Below, piece by piece: positions 23,913 through 37,011 of a DNA stretch of 64,000 nt (its first letter is position 1; every line of letters starts with the position of its first letter). Under the pieces are notes generated by a model. It was given only the letters and a program-made list of their open reading frames with translations, had not been told where the DNA came from and did no database searches. Both the position numbers and the translations under genes were made by a program. This stretch comes from Zonotrichia leucophrys gambelii. Its lineage: Eukaryota > Chordata > Aves > Passeriformes > Passerellidae. The stretch is from positions 42,012,729-42,076,728 of the forward strand of contig NC_088169.1 of assembly GCF_028769735.1 (NCBI RefSeq), in the 5' to 3' direction.

Positions 23913-26900
23913 GAGTACATGCTGGCTCAGAAAACTAATTAATTACTAAAGCTTTTGATTAATACAGATCATGGAAAAACCCCTACATTTGTTTTAGGAA
24001 GGAATGCTTTTCTTTCTGCCTGTAGTTTGAAAAAAAATTTGACACCTGACTGCTTCTCAGTTCTGATTGGAAAAATGTTTCAAAACAACTGCTGTGCTTT
24101 TATAAAACACAATCACCACACAAGGCAAAGTACCAATCCTTCTAAAGGCACATGACAGTAAAACCTAGCCTTCAAGTACTTGGGGCTGTGTCCAACACCA
24201 AGAAAATCCAAAATAACATTGCACAACTGTACTATCAGGCAGAGGGTCAAACAGGTTCAGCTCCAAAGGAGGTGGCATCTGTTACCTACCTCATGTTTTA
24301 GTAAATAGTCTGTTTTTTATGTGACAAGTGCAAACAGAGATACAAATTAATGGGAAAAGAAAAGCCCCAATTGTCCATTTGTGTCACATTGCAAACTGCT
24401 GGGTGAAAAACAGCCCAGCATCATTTAATCATCCTGTTTTCCCTCTCCTTTTTCACTCATTACATTCATTACTGGTCACAAAAGACTGCTCACAAAACAG
24501 CTAGTGATTTTAATTTAATGCATCCTTTCTAAAGCCTGCAGGGAAATTAAAGGAGGGAGCAACCTGGGGAGGGCTGGGGAGCAGAAGGGGAAAATGGCAC
24601 ATCTGAAGCTTTGAATGCTAATAGTCAAACATTTCCCAAATAGATCTGAGCTGACCCTAAACACATTGGGAGGGCTTAACTCTATTAGTTTGCAAATTGA
24701 GTCAAATTGACACAAGGAGTTTCCTTGCAGTGCCTTTAAATCTCTGATGGAGGCTGGTGAGTGACCTCTCAATCTGACAGGCCAACAGTTGCCAAACCAT
24801 CTCAATATCACAAAATCCAATAAAACAAGCTATCCAGGCAGATCACCAAGGGCTGGTGCAAGTTTTTTTTTCCTCTACATTATGCAAAAGGCTGCTGTTG
24901 CCACCTCCAGCTAAATATAGGGGCATCATTGCTTTACAAAGGGATAACTAAATAAAAGCGCAGTAATCAACCAATCTAATCAGTACAGGGTGTAATATTA
25001 GGGAAGCATGACAATATTTATTTGGAGTTGTAGAGAGTCTGTGGAGCACAGCTCACCTGGGGGGCATTGCTCTAGAAAATGGCACTCTTCCAAATTGTTC
25101 CACACTAGCTAGAGTGGGGGCTTTGATGGTAGATTTGCTCTTTCAAGTCCTGTCTCCTCATCCACTGAAATCAATAGAAAAGCTCCCATTGACACCAGAA
25201 AGGTGAGAAGGGGGAAATGTTCACTGTGAGAGAGGCAGGAAGGGGCTGTGCTGGCATGGGCATGAGCTGTGACAAGGCACAGGTCACCACAGGTCCCTGC
25301 AGGAATGGGATTTATGTCCTCACACATTGGAGTGTCTGCCCCAAGCTAGGTGCTTACACTGGCAGAGGTGCTTGCCCTGAGGTTCCCCAATCCCTTTGAC
25401 CAGATCTCCAGCAGCTGTTCCAGGGAAGCCTCAGCACTCAGCTCACCCCTTGCTCCTGCGTGCTCATTTGCCTGAACCCTGACATCCTGGGTAGCACCAC
25501 CCTTCTGCTTTCCAGCCCCTACTGGGCACTGTTTGCCTCCTCCTGTAGAAGATGCTGCCACCTCTAGCCACCTGCTTCTGACTGGAAGGGATGCAGGAAA
25601 AAAGCCCTGCTCCTGTGGAGGTGCTCCACAAGAACCTTAACAGCTCCATTATTTAACACTGGGGAAAGCTCCTTGAGGTTGATTTTGACATCAGATTGAC
25701 AAGGATGCATCACAACTAAAGTAGATTTCTACTTAATTTTCAGAAATAATATCATAGTGATTTGGGGACAAAATATATCAGAGTCTGAAAGAGCTGTTTA
25801 AATATGAGTTTAATAAGGTTAGTATGCCTAAAGCATACAGAGCAAAAGTCCTCCAACACACTACTGTGTACATCTTCCTTGGGATGCAGACCAAAGTCCA
25901 TTGGTCTTGACTTGACTTCCAAGACACTTGAAATGGAAGTCATTCTGAGTGCTTTTTTTTATCTTTTTCATGTTGATTCTGGTATTTTAATCAAGGCTCT
26001 CCAAAACATCTCATGTGTAGTCTCACCCTCCCTACCCCCTTCTGCCAGAAACACGTGTGTGTGATGCCCCCAGTGAATAACTCACAGGTTACCACTTGAA
26101 TGCACACTTGGAAAGATGATCTTTGGGAGACCAATTAAGCCACATGGTTATTTTGCCAGATCATGTCCTAAAGTACAGCCTTTTGAACACAAATGGGAAG
26201 TATATGTCCTTCAGAAATATTGCTGTGTCCTCGTGCTCAGGATATGGATATGGGAACTAATTACTGCTGTGTTTAATTGCTCCTCTCCCCACAATGAATA
26301 CGCTCTCTCCAGGCTGCCTGTTACCCTTTATTTACTTACAGAGGAGGAAACTCTCCCTCACGTATGCCATGATCAGAACTGGTGCAATGGCTGTTACTGC
26401 AGGGCAGCAGACTTACACCAAGTTCACACCTTCTCCTCCCCCAGTAACTTGTTTGTATGACCATCCCATAAACCTATAAAATTAATTTTGCACTGAAATA
26501 GAGGTAGTGAGCTAAGGTGATACAGCGCTTCAGCACTTCCAAGCCTAACTGCCTGTGCTGTGCTGAGACCACAGTTCAGAGACTTAGGAGTCCAAAATCT
26601 CAGCTCAGGGTCACCACAACATCCAACAGCAAATGCCAGGGCTTGGCCTTTTCATAGCTCAGTATTGCCTTGTGGGAGACTGCAAATCATTCCTTCTGTG
26701 CTGTAGCATGAACTGTGTCCCCTTTAGCTTGACTGTTTACCCAAAAGAATTCGTTTGCAATGCAAACTGGTCTTGTTATCCTGGGTGGAGTTCCTGTTTC
26801 TTCCTAAAAATTGATTTTTATAAATAATTGGCTGCAAATTACCTCTTTTTATTTGAAGAGGGAAAGCCACAGTAAATGAGATTTTGGACACTTGAGTCTG

Positions 26901-27050
26901 ATCTCCCTCATTGCTTATTTGTTCTCTTTTGCCTTTTACTAATGAGTGTTATACTTCCCTTTTTTCATTTACTTCTGTTTTGTTGAAGAACTTCTTTTGG
27001 TTGCTTCTTATGTCCCTTGCTAATTGAAATACATTTTATATCTTAGTTTG

Positions 27051-27062
27051 TTTTTTTTTTTT
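27051..27062 (+). repeat. Homopolymer T run
   Basis: Twelve consecutive T bases in a T-rich stretch. Nothing recognisable adjoins it. Confidence 0.75.
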
Positions 27063-28969
27063 ATCTCTGTCATATAACCCTCTGTTTCGTGGGAGAATTT
27101 TAACAAGGGGGTTTCCAAGAGACTGCAGCTTCTCCTGCCAATGCAGCAAACCATTGTGTTGTAAACATATCCAGGGCTGCCTGACGATTGTGGGTTATTG
27201 TGCTCCTCATACTAATTACCCTCTACAGGGAGATAGTGTGCAGAAACATTGTGAAAACCTTGTCTTCTCTTCCTCCAGCTTTTTGTTCCATTCTTACATC
27301 CTTGGCATCCAGTTTTTCGCCACTCCTCAGCGTCTCAGGCGTTTCATGTTCCTTTTTCTCTTCTTTTGCAACAAATAAAGAGTCTATTTTCTTAAACTCC
27401 CTTCCCTGCTGAAACACCTGAGCACCTCCATTGCTCTTTCTGCTACTGCAATGCCCATATTGTAAAGCAGCACCTGGTATAAACACACCACTTCAGGTGT
27501 GGTCTTACACTTTCCCATCTGCTGCCAGGAAAGAACTTTATTTCCAAGTTCAAAACTGCTCAGTTCTTGTCTTGGATCATGCTCAACAGTGCAACAGCTC
27601 CACTGAGATCCCTGTCCTGGTCATCCAAGAAAAATCATCTTTTCTGTGCAAACATGCTTGGTCACCATTTACAGTGAGGTACTCCTTGCACACAGTTATT
27701 TCTGTTTCCCCTTACAAACTCAAGGCATGCTAGGATGAGAATTATTCACCCGGCCTTCCTGCAGTAAGAGTTTGTCTAATGTCATAAAAAAGAATAGTAA
27801 CTGTTAACCGGTGAGTGCCTGAATTAGGAGAGCTGACTTACCTGCTTGGCTCAGAGAAGCTCTCTTGGTGTTTGAAAATCCATTTCTTCCCATGGATAAA
27901 ATAAAACCTGTGGAAAGAAGCTTTTGCACAAACTTTCTAGATCTCTGAGACAAATCAAGAGCCCAGCCTTGAATTCTCTTTTAGAGATCATCCCACCATT
28001 AATTTGACAAAAGAATAACCCATACCAAGGGCACAGAATGAAACCCCATCAAGTTTTTAATGGCTTCCTCAGTCTCCAGGGGAATCCTCCTGTCCCCAGG
28101 TACAGCAACACATCCAGGTCTTGCCCTTGTGCCACCCCAGATGAGATCTGGCCATTTCTCCCCATTTACCCTCCTTCTTCCCTTGTCTCTGGCCCCAGGG
28201 AATGGCCTCTGAGACACCCACTGCAGCAAAGAGCCAACACAGCTGGGGTGAGTCAGTGCCTGGAGCCTTTATTTAAAGGAGAAGGAGCACAAATGCCAAT
28301 TTTTGGCTCACTAGCCTGGCTTGTGAGGTCTGGGAACATGTGGGCTTCTTTTCTGCCTCACTGAACAGCAGTCATGTTCATCAAGTGTTTGAATGATGGC
28401 AGTTTGAGGTAAAATACCCTGATGAATGGTGACAGGGATACCTGGTTTTTAATTGTTTTAACATGTAGGAGAGTAGAAATTGTGAGTATAACATGCAGGA
28501 AAACCTTCTGCATTTCATTATTTGTGGCATGTATTTAAAAATTAATAAAAGTTTCAGAAAAATCTGTACACATTTAACATCTGTTATCTCTTTTCTAATC
28601 CTTTAAATCCCTTCATTTACTCCAAAGTTGCTTAAACTGTTATCAACCTCTTTTGAGGGCTCTACATCTTAATCACAAGTGTATGACAAATATTTGATGA
28701 TACAGTACGCACTTGGCAGATACTTAGGACTCAAATGATAATACCAAAATAGAGGTTTCATATGATTACAGAGACTAAGGGATTAGAAACCAGATTTAAA
28801 TGGGTCCAAGGGGCAAATTCAAAGACTTCAATCATCTTTTTAAAAACAAGATGCCATGGTATGTAAAAAAATTCTAAAATGAATTTGCCAATGATCTCTC
28901 CTCCAGAAATATTCTATCACTTCATCAAACTTACTTATTTATTTAAACTGCCTTTGAAGCTCTTTTATT

Positions 28970-29455
28970 TCAAGCGGAAAAAGACCCCGAGTTCAACTGC
29001 ATACATTACACAAGGGGAAAAATAACACTTATGTAAAACCTCGGTGGGAAATTTCCCTTCTTCTCTTCTGTGAAGAGCAGACATTTCCCCAGAGCTGCTT
29101 TCGAGTTTTGTGGTAAATCGAGCCTCCAGGTAAATCCTTCTGAGTGGGAGTGGAGCGCTGAGAAACGGCACAAGCTGGGGGTTGTTCTCCGTGTCCGTGC
29201 AGTGAGCTGGAGGCAGATCCGATGGAGCATCCACGCTGTGACCGGGTCTGGGTGGCCACTCATCCCAGTGGATTGCTCAGCACCCACACAGAGATGAGTG
29301 GTGCTGTCCAAAGAGCAAGCCCAGCAGGTCCCCACAGGGCTGGCAGCTACGTGGCACTTAGGCAGGCCCGTGCCCTGGCACAGCCCTGCTGGCAGCTGGG
29401 GCAGTTTGGGGTTACAGATGTGACCTCCCGCCACCCCAGGCTGGGGCACTGCGCT
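28970..29455. other. Moderately CpG-rich segment
   Basis: CpG dinucleotides occur here at clearly higher density than in the flanks, with about nine between 29,100 and 29,250. Both strands have overlapping open frames up to 147 codons (minus strand 29,006-29,449), as expected when G+C content makes stop codons rarer. I recognise no protein. It sits directly beside the LTR-like element, but nothing in it resembles retroviral gag or a primer-binding site. Confidence 0.4.
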
Positions 29456-29527
29456 GGTGTCACCACAGCACTGTCATTTCCACAGCTGCTATCCTGGACC
29501 TGCCTTGAGCACACCTGCATCATGCTC

Positions 29528-30052
29528 TGAGAGACAACTGCTCACTTTCAAAATTTAAAAGGGTTTATTAAACCTTGACAAAAATACAACAAAAGGGCTA
29601 TATAAAGAAAAATTCGCAGCACTGGGAACTGCTTTTGTGGACATAACGTGGTTGGATTATCTTCAAGATGGATGCTCAGTTTTTTATACCCCTGGAGGTT
29701 GCACCAGCCAGCCCTGGCCTCTCCCAAAGTCTGTCAGTCAGGTCTCCTTTGCCATTTATCAGTGGAGATTGCTTTCTTGTAACTGGATTGGAGCTCAGGT
29801 GTTGCCATGCCTCACCCCTAAGCACCAAGCTTTTCCATTCCCAGCTGCCCCATGCCAGGGACACAAGTGCAGCCTTCTCTTTACCTGTCCTAGACAGCCC
29901 AGGCTGTCTGATGGCAGCAGTACAGGGGGGAAAAGGGAACTCTGGGGAGAACAGAGAGCATCTAAACCCCAATAACATAACTATACATCACTAAAGCTTT
30001 TCTTAATATTCACACAATAGTTATCCCTTAATTGTGAGAGCCAATCCTCTCA
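29528..30052 (-). mobile_element. Probable solo LTR of an endogenous retrovirus
   Basis: Read on the minus strand this 525-bp segment has the parts of an LTR in the right order. It starts TGAGAG and ends CTCTCA, a perfect 6-bp terminal inverted repeat in TG...CA form. A TATA box (GGGGTATAAAAAA) lies at about 29,681-29,692, and an AATAAA polyadenylation signal lies about 115 bases downstream at 29,564-29,569. The U5-like remainder is short (about 36 bases). No coding sequence or primer-binding site follows, so it would be a solo LTR. Against it: no matching target-site duplication is visible (ATGCTC on the left, TTAATT on the right). The internal features are convincing, the exact ends less so. 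Confidence 0.5.
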
Positions 30053-33000
30053 TTAATTAATATAACAATGCTGAAGGATGCACTAAGGACTCACTGAGCA
30101 GGGGAATCACTGTTCCAAGCTAGCATATATCCTTCTCATCTCCCTTTCTTCCAGAATGAGATAAGGTTGTGTCTAAATTAATGGGGCGCCCATTATCTTG
30201 AAGAACTGCTCAGCACATTTAGGATCAAAATCTGCAAAATTTTTAAGCTTTCAGTCATTATTTTTTTAATCCCAAGTTAACTTTATGCTAGTTTCATGCC
30301 TGGATCTGCCTTGTTAGAGGTTTGCATGAGTGTTGGTACAGGAAGAAAAGAGAGTAAAGAACTGTGCGGCCCAGAGTGGGGACAGAGAGTGGCCTAAGTC
30401 ACCCTGCAGCAGCACCCTCTGAGGCTGAAAGGTGCAAAACATCCTCCAGAAAATCTTTAGCATTATCAGTACTCAACACTAAACACATGCATTTTTCTTC
30501 TTACTGTCAATTTTATTTTACAACACTGATCCTCTAACCAAACAAAGTGAGCTCTGATGCAAGCTGCACTCTTCCTTTCCTGCAAAGAATCCAAATGGGG
30601 AAAAGTAACTAGAAAACCTGCTGGGACATAGGGGCAGAGAGCACCATTTCTTTATTCCTCTGGGAAGAGAACTGGTGGCTGAACAGGAGCAAAACCCATG
30701 TCCTCAGGATGCAATGGAAGACAGGACGACTGATGCTGGAGATCCTGAGCATGCAGGGCCTCAGCACTGGTGCCTGCTCTTCCTCCTTCCTGCATGTCTC
30801 ACCATGCTGCCATTAGCTCCTAAACTGAATTAAAACTCTCAACAATACTCAAGGATTCCAGGCACACCACAAATCCTGAAGAAAGTGCAGAAGCATCCAA
30901 GGAGAGGGATTTGCATGCCAGGTGATTTCTGCTTGGACTGGCACTGGAGGGATGTATGGCCTGTGCCCTTGACCCAGCCCTTCCTGCTGTGCCTTATTCC
31001 GCCTGAAAACCGGGTAATGTAATCCTCATTTAAGGACATTTTCATACTGGGTTGCTGCCACTCACTAGGACTTTTAGTGGGTTTTTTCTATCCTTTTCTG
31101 TTTTATTTCCCTGTATGAAACCTTGAAATTGAGAGTCATCACGTATATCAAGAACACAAGAAATACTGTTGTTTGCAGATGAAGTAGCACTTAGTACAAC
31201 AGTGATCTGAAAGAGTATATATTACATTTTACCAGCACTGAAATTTCTGTCTTACAAAAGGGAGAAAACAGTCTTCCCTGGGCTTGTGCTCTGAATGGAA
31301 AAGTCATTTTATGGATTCAAGTGGCTCTTTTGGAGATGCTTTGACCAATGCTTAGAATACTATAATAAAAGAAAAATCTTATGAGCAAAAAGCAGGCCTT
31401 GGCTTTACTTTCTGCTAACACATTTTCCGACATCTCCAAACAAACTCTGCTCAGGTGTCTTAGGCTACTGTAAACTTCACAGGCAAAGTTTAAGAAGCAA
31501 GATGAATTCAAAAGAGTTTGTGTTGTCAGCTACAAGAGTAAAAAATGTTATCAGCTGCTTAAGCACTGCTGACTAATGTATATTCAAAAGCAAATCAACA
31601 CAGTCTCACCCACTCTTCAAGCATCAAGGAAACCAGATGAGACCAGTGTCTCAGAGATATGGTGTCAAAGGATTTGGTGTGTGGTTTGTTTTTTTTTTTA
31701 GACAGTAGATGGAAGGGGAGAATTGCATTAAAATGTAATGTTTGTCAATGGCAGTGATAAAAAAAGAAAACTTCCCTGGCCGTTGCTGGCTGCCGCATGC
31801 AGCAAATCTGAATACATTGGTAATGTGAGGGACTGATTAGTCCTGTAAGGCTGCCTACAGGTTAGCAGGCCTCATTTCAAATCTCTGACAGCAATATGTG
31901 TCGTTTCATGCTTCATCCTCATTCCCCATGTTCAACACAAACCGGGGTCACTCTATATATGGAAATCACTGTCTTCAGGGCAAAAAAATTAAAAAAGGTG
32001 AGATTGCCGCTTTAACCTCACTGGCCTCAGAAAATATGTTTTAGTCTGATACATTATACTAGTAGGAATTATTTATCAAGAAGATACAAGCTCGATATTT
32101 CAGAAATAATGAGATGTTCTGGTTTTGCAGCTGAAATTTTATGGTCCAGAGAGCATCAGCTATGAATTCAGAGAATGAAGTAAACTTGCAATGAATGATG
32201 CACAGCGTGCAGCTGAAGTAAAATGGCTGTGCAAAGGGTAATATGAAAGTTATAACACAGTGCAAAGCTCACTATGTCTAAAGTGCCTTTGTTGCCAAAC
32301 ACACAGAGTTGTTTCAAAGACAGTGCAGGCACAAGATGCTTGCAGTATTTATGGAGGGAAGTTCTGCTTGGGAAAGGAATTGCCCAATGAGAAAGTTTAG
32401 TTGCCAACCCTCAAATCCCACAGCTTAGAAGACCTACTGAAATATTCAGGCCAAGATTTCTGAGAGCAGAAATGCAATGTACAAGTAGTCAGTGTGGAAA
32501 CATTACATAGGCTGTGGCAAGAGCTCGAGGTTTTCTCTCAGTAAGGGGTGGATTTAATTCATACCTTGTTTTGCTAGAACAAAAGAAATGTATAAATCTA
32601 GGAGTGTTGTTTTACACCACTGTTCCTAGCAAATGTTATTTTAATAAGATGATAAGGGAGCAATGTATGAGCTCAATATACTCTCTGATTTTGTTCAGTT
32701 TGCTCTCTTGTCTGGTCAAACAAGCTGAGTGAAGAACTTGCATTTCCTCTAATATCAGTCTTGGGTTAGGGTTCAGCAGAAGTATTTAAATGCCATACAC
32801 AGAATCAGTCACCAAATGTACAGTGCTGTCCAAAATAATTAATTTGTTTGACATGGCTTGTGGGAACTATAAACTCTATGTTCACTCTATAATGTGAACA
32901 GAAGCACAGCCATGAGGGGTGAGAGTCAGCCCTTGTGGCTGTTCACATCCCTACAAGACAGACCAACATGCAGGTGCTTAGTAATGACCAGAGGAAGCAG

Positions 33001-33601
33001 GGCTCAGAGCAGGGACTCAGCCCACAGCAGTGCCACAGAGTCTTGTTCTTGCACCACCCAGCCTTCTACATCTCTTTCTGCTGGCACAGGCTGGGTGGCA
33101 GTTTATGGTCTCCTTTCTAGTGTTTTGCCATCTGTAAAATTAAAAAACCAAAACCAGCCAGATAATTTAATAGGCTGAGACCTACAACTGTTCAAGTTGT
33201 TTTTTACCTGACAGTGATGTTTTTTACCTTATAGCTGACCTACAAAATGAGAAGTATCAAACTAAAACTAAGATTTTTGCAATCTGCATCCAGTGATCTT
33301 TAGAAACGAACACAGTGTAACTCCTCTCTTTCTTTGCCAATTTCAGCTTGCTCAAGATCTTTTCCAGGCAGCTCTTGGGTGCAGAAAAACACTATTCTTT
33401 CCTCTGGAGTTGGTAGAACAAATCAGTCTCTGAGCACCTGAGACCATCTCAGCCCCCAGCAGGTTTGCACTGCTGAGTCCATGTAAAACACACCGGTGAA
33501 TCCCAGGAGCAGCACTGCCTGTGCAGCACATCTCCCTCCCAACAGCAGGGCTGGCCTCATGGAACTCAGGGTAAGGCTCACCACAGCTGTCTGTGGAGAG
33601 C
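30053..33601. other. Non-coding stretch without a supported gene
   Basis: AT-rich sequence with no recognised exon or transposon. A 12-bp motif duplicated 20 bp apart at 33,198-33,229 is listed separately. Confidence 0.5.
33198..33229 (+). repeat. Short direct repeat (12 bp, 20-bp period)
   Basis: TGTTTTTTACCT occurs at 33,198-33,209 and again at 33,218-33,229, consistent with a small tandem duplication whose spacer has diverged. Confidence 0.75.
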
Positions 33602-33698
33602 ATGGTGGGGAGAGGGTGGTGATGGAGAGGATGGTGAGGAGAGGATGATGATGGACAGAATGGTGAGGAGAGGATCGTGATGGAGAGGATGGCGAGCA
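33602..33698 (+). repeat. Minisatellite, 29-bp unit, about 3.3 copies
   Basis: A purine-rich unit beginning GATGGAGAGGATGGTGAGGA repeats with a 29-bp period from 33,621, with a few mismatches between copies. A partial copy precedes it (33,602-33,620) and a partial copy of 18 bases ends it. The open minus-strand frame across it (33,352-33,699), rich in S, P and H, is a by-product of the repeat. Confidence 0.88.
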
Positions 33699-36600
33699 CT
33701 GATGCTGCTCAAAACATATATTTCATCTAGATGGCTATCATCTGCCACAAAACTAAAAATGTAGTAAGAGGGACCTAACTAAGAAAGAAACAATAGCACA
33801 AATACTTACATTGTTTGTGCTGAAAAATGTTATTATGCAATTTTAACTGGCCTAACCTCCCAGGGAGTCTCTTTGGCTGACTCAGGACAAGCCCAGGGTA
33901 CAGCACTGAAGAGGAGCTGGCACTCAGGTGTGTAGCAGCAGTGGAGTCACTTTGGGCACCATGAAGTGTCTCAGATGACCTTCAGCTGTGTCTCCTGAAA
34001 TACATGGGTCTCTAGGCCTGTGCAATCCCCTCCAGCCCATGCAGAACTGTGGGATACCCAGTGTATTTCACAGACACGCAATCCTTCATTGAAGAACATG
34101 TGTGTACTATTTCAAACCCTCTTATATTTTCAGGTCTGTTTATTCAACATAAATGCTTGGGAGTTCTTCAAGCTGTGCAAAGGCTGCACTCACCAGAATG
34201 AGGCCCCTGTAAATGAGATGTAAATGGCATTTTGAGCCATGAGTTACAGTTTGCATCCTGCACAGGTCTCTGCTTGTGCTACAGCTGCTCTATCTAGACT
34301 GTTCCCACATGTATTCCTGGCCTCTGACATCCACTTCTGCACTCCTTTGGACAAACTCAACATCTACAATGCCTCCAGGCCACATTCCTCTTCACAGAAC
34401 CCCAGAAATCAGAGCAGCCAGGTCTGGATGCTCAGGGGCAGTTTCATAAGAGAGTTTAGGCTTCTTAGGCTGAGACCTTTCAAAAAAGGAGCCATTGGTT
34501 AAGTTTACCTGCATTTTATGTGTCACCAGAGGAACAACAGAGGATCCTTGGAGATGTTCTGAGAGATCTTCACATCAGCACAGATCTCAGACTGAGAGCT
34601 AATAATGAGAAAGAGCAGAGCTCAGTCTAATGTAAATTTGTTGTAAAGTATGATTCAAAGCTGCTCTGTGTGACTTCATGCAAGGTAAAATAAATCAAGA
34701 AGGCACCTCCTCTTTGTTTCCACTGTCAGTACACTCATAGCAAGCATCAGTGTAAATCCGGGGTGAGTGTTCAAATTTCAAGTCTATCAGGTGGGTTCAG
34801 AACACACTTTTGAATAACAATTAAGAAGAACCTGCATCCCTTCTTGCCCACTGGCTATGATGAGCTCCATTTTATCCTGTATAAATTATTGGGTTGAATA
34901 GCAGGCCAGTGTCACCCAATATGATAAGCCTCTGTAGACCTCTGAAACATGATAGTGCACAGAATCATCCACAAGCTGCCCCAGCTCTGGAAAGAAGTTT
35001 TGTTACTGCCCTGGCTTTCACAGCAGTGGCTCAAAGATTCTTCAATGATTCTGTATTGAATCGTTGTTCTTCTTAATGAAGAGTTTCATGTCTCAGGTCT
35101 GGGAGACTTAGACCTGAAAGACCTTAAAGATTTAAAAAGTAGTCTTGCACATTGATAATGAAGCATCTATGGGTTTGGACTTGCTGCATTTCTTATTTCT
35201 AAATGTGCATCCTCAGTGCAGAGTTGGAATCACTTCCTGAATATAATCATGTAAATTGGGCACTCAGTCTTTGCATCACTTATGATTGTATACCCAGCTG
35301 AGATGCTGGGAGTGCAAGGAAGGACTAAACATGAAACATTTAAAATGGATATATCTCTTTCAGAACCATCAGAACCATCTGGCCTCATTTTAGGTCACCC
35401 AACAGTTCACCCAATTCAGTATTCCAAGTGTGGTGGCATTTTACCATAATCAAAGGGTAGGAGGAGACACTTCCAGAGAGGAGGTTCAGCCTGTTCAGCA
35501 TTGTGGCCTGGCTGTCTCCATCTGGGGGATGGCCTTTGGTGCTGTGAGTGTGGATTCCCTGCTCTCTGCACAGCCTGGCAGTGACTGGCACTCTGTCACT
35601 GGCCTCAGCGTGGCCTGTGGGCTCTGTCCTAGTCCTCAGCTCGGTGCTCAAACACATCCAGCCCTGAGCAGTGATGGGGTGATGCCACCTGCAAGTAAAA
35701 GCAGAGAAAACACATGGCTCTGAAAAGAAATTTCTTTGCATTACCATCACAGGCTTGTCCAGCTGCAGCCAGTGGCAGTGTTCTCATTGCTGGTAAGTAC
35801 TTTGGGATTTGGCCCTAATCATTGACACAAATAGGCACAAAGTTGATCTTGACAATGAAAGGAGAAGGAGAAGAAAGGATAACTATGTACAAAGTCATGG
35901 CAAGAGAAAGGCAAACAGTGGAAAAGTTCATCTGAAGGTGACTGAATGCTATTTTAGGGCTGTTGGTTGTTCTTTGGATCAAACTTGTGTTTAGTTAATG
36001 ACTCATTTTCCTTTTTCTTTACATTTTCTTCTTGACTCTAAATTCTGTGCAGCATCTCTGTACAGAAAAAATGCATTTGTAGAATGCTGATTTTCTGCAA
36101 TTAGTTTCTGATTTTTCAGATTTGTCCTTCACTCCAAGGCTTTTGAGCCTCCATCAAGCAGCATTTTTGAGAGACTATGGGAAAAAAAATCCTTACAAAA
36201 CAAAAACAGTATTTTCAGAATTCCACTCTACTGCTTTCAGACTATTTCCATCAACCCTCTTATTCATTTTGATTTATTTCCATCCATAAGCAGACTAACG
36301 CTTTTCTATGCTTTTATTGTTCTTCAAGAATAGGCCTTCTATTGGAGAAAAATAATGTCTCTACGACCACCACTTTGCTCAATGCAGATCTTCATTAATC
36401 TGCAGCCACAGTACAGGCTTTTAGCAGCAAGCACTTTTGATGGGAATTGAATTTGATACTGCATTATGGTTGTAGGGCTTCTCACAATAGACTGTGTTCT
36501 TTTCTGTGTCTGTGCACAATCAGAGAGACCCAATTAAATAATTTGGTGCAATAATGGAGAACAAAAGAGTATGAGGGCTTAAAGTGAGGGCTTCAGCATT

Positions 36601-36832
36601 TGTATTCTCCCTTTTCTGTATCATGTTAATTAATTTGCCTGAAAACCAAAAGAAAGAACATAATGTGAAAAGCATAGCTCATCTACAACATGGAGGCACT
36701 TTAAATGCAGATACCAGACCAAATCAACATGTAACAAAGGAACATTCATTACATTTCCATAAGAAAAAAAAAAGTTGCCAGCTAATGTTGAGTGGTCCTA
36801 GTCATGGCCACTGGAGCTAAGGGCAGCTATTT

Positions 36833-36850
36833 GGGGGGGCTGGGGGGTGG
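36833..36850 (+). repeat. G-rich cluster, possible G-quadruplex
   Basis: Runs of seven and six G separated by CT, then TGG. The runs could supply four G-triplets for an intramolecular quadruplex on the plus strand. Confidence 0.6.
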
Positions 36851-36995
36851 AAAGCCCTCCAAATGTTAAGGGCAGGATAATACCTTGTGCCCCTGTGATA
36901 ACACCTACAAATAAGTATGCAGTTTTGAAACCTAATTGGTGGGTGGAAAAGAACTGGATGCAACAGACATCTCAGTCTTTCTGGCCTTTAATTTC

Positions 36996-37011
36996 TTTTT
37001 TTTTTTTTTTT
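36996..37011 (+). repeat. Homopolymer T run (16 T)
   Basis: Sixteen consecutive T bases. No adjoining retroposed sequence was recognised. Confidence 0.85.

Larger units (their letters stand above)
19792..28960. other. Non-coding stretch without a supported gene
   Basis: Mostly AT-rich sequence. A poly-A run (21,582-21,594) and a short CA/CG tract (23,893-23,912) are listed separately, and a T run of 12 lies at 27,051-27,062. Some parts have the look of conserved non-coding DNA: 24,450-24,830 is dense in AT-core motifs such as TTTAATTTAATG and GCTAATAG, and an octamer ATTTGCAT lies near 22,820. Without alignments this cannot be shown. Confidence 0.45.

Noticed and set aside
29006..29449. 147-codon minus-strand frame in the CpG-richer segment beside the LTR
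   Set aside because: Frames on both strands are open together because of G+C content. No retroviral motif or known domain is visible.
30180..30200. GGGGCGCCC near 30,185 as a retroviral primer-binding site
   Set aside because: Only the first bases resemble a tRNA-complementary site, the match does not continue, and it lies outside the LTR ends.
35385..35750. Overlapping open frames on both strands near 35.4-35.75 kb as an exon
   Set aside because: Neither strand has recognisable content or flanking splice signals; the overlap suggests a composition effect.
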